Source: Kiloniellales bacterium (GTDB lineage: Bacteria > Pseudomonadota > Alphaproteobacteria > Kiloniellales > JAKSDN01). From it: a stretch of DNA of 13,229 nt. Within the stretch, counting starts at the first letter, position 1; each line of letters starts with the position of its first letter. The notes beneath the pieces were generated by a model. The model had not been told where the DNA came from, did not search any database, and saw nothing but the letters and a program-made list of their open reading frames with translations. The DNA is taken from positions 1-13,229 of the forward strand of contig JAKSDN010001355.1 of the NCBI GenBank assembly GCA_022360075.1. Reading direction: 5' to 3'. Shown piece by piece: positions 12,991-13,229 of this stretch. Both the position numbers and the translations under genes were made by a program.

Positions 12991-13229
12991 CGCATGGAAA
13001 GCGGCAGCTACGGCGGCGGCGGCCGCTTCGCCTATACCTCGCTGCTCGAGCCCGGCACCTGGCAGGCCACGGCGGACGAGGCGCTGCGCCAGGCCCTGGT
13101 CAATCTGGACTCGGTGGACACGCCGGCCGGCGAGATGCCGGTCATCCTAGGGCCCGGCTGGCCCGGGATTTTGCTCCACGAAGCCATCGGCCACGGCCTC
13201 GAAGGCGACTTCAACCGCAAAGAGACCTC
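12991..13229 (+). CDS. tldD: Metalloprotease TldD, central segment in inverted orientation (partial)
   Basis: This plus-strand frame is open from 12991 to the window end and encodes about 79 residues of central Tld[45 protein letters not shown] and the [15 protein letters not shown] motif, whose two His ligate the catalytic metal. In intact TldD this segment lies directly upstream of AFAGLMGER, which here starts the minus-strand part at 12987. The last complete codons are Lys-Glu-Thr, followed by TC, the start of the expected Ser codon, so the two pieces join with neither gap nor overlap. The usual NRKGTS is here NRKETS, a minor change. It has no start codon context of its own; the ATG at 12994 is internal. 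Confidence 0.85.

Noticed and set aside
12986..12993. GCGATCGC at the tldD junction as a specific recombination motif (HIP1-like)
   Set aside because: The same 8-mer occurs inside other genes here (for example near 1713, 3261 and 5797), so it is a common GC-rich word. It may ease strand switching but is not a dedicated site.
1..13229. CRISPR arrays, tRNA or rRNA genes, phage or transposase genes
   Set aside because: I saw no regularly spaced direct repeats, no cloverleaf with CCA-type ends and no such coding sequence. The repeats present are dispersed palindromes.

Overview
The window is very GC-rich and densely coded. Its gene content points to an alphaproteobacterium: a QmcA/NfeD/YajQ cluster, a DUF4170 protein, a plant-type glutamate-cysteine ligase, a METTL20-like methyltransferase behind ubiA, a perfect TTAA-N7-TTAA CtrA-type site, and the REP-like intergenic repeats common in that class. 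I cannot assign a genus. No tRNA, rRNA, CRISPR array, transposase, integrase or phage gene was seen.

Layout, left to right. The 5' end of ubiD (minus strand) runs off the left edge. A repeat-filled gap follows, then the minus-strand operon qmcA > nfeD > yajQ (membrane SPFH scaffold, its NfeD partner, and a YajQ nucleotide-binding protein). Divergent from qmcA is a short DUF4170 gene, followed in the same reading frame by a gene of unknown role with a gamma-glutamylcyclotransferase-like motif. Next come an inverted-repeat element, a minus-strand protein that joins an FkbM methyltransferase to a second methyltransferase domain, and a divergent EamA/DMT transporter. After a second repeat copy, ubiA and a METTL20-like methyltransferase overlap by ATGA on the minus strand. 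Across another palindromic repeat, rsmE, gshA and a two-helix membrane protein run on the plus strand. The next stretch (about 10.93-11.68 kb) has little coding: a hairpin, a possible small minus-strand membrane protein, a perfect 11-bp stem-loop, a CtrA-type box and a repeat. The right end holds a membrane-anchored protein of unknown function behind the 3' part of tldD.

Functional links: ubiA and the partial ubiD serve consecutive steps of ubiquinone synthesis, and gshA makes the first glutathione intermediate. Most genes are ordinary housekeeping.

The strongest anomaly is at the right edge. tldD is coded on the minus strand up to about 12987, but the segment that should lie just upstream, including the metal-binding HEAIGHG motif, lies on the plus strand from about 12991 to the end. 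The two pieces fit together without gap or overlap, so this is either a real inversion inside tldD or an assembly/amplification chimera at a contig end. Other points for a second look are the CtrA-type box beside an orphan small gene, an identical 14-bp palindrome ending on two start codons, the double methyltransferase, and at least four families of intergenic repeats.
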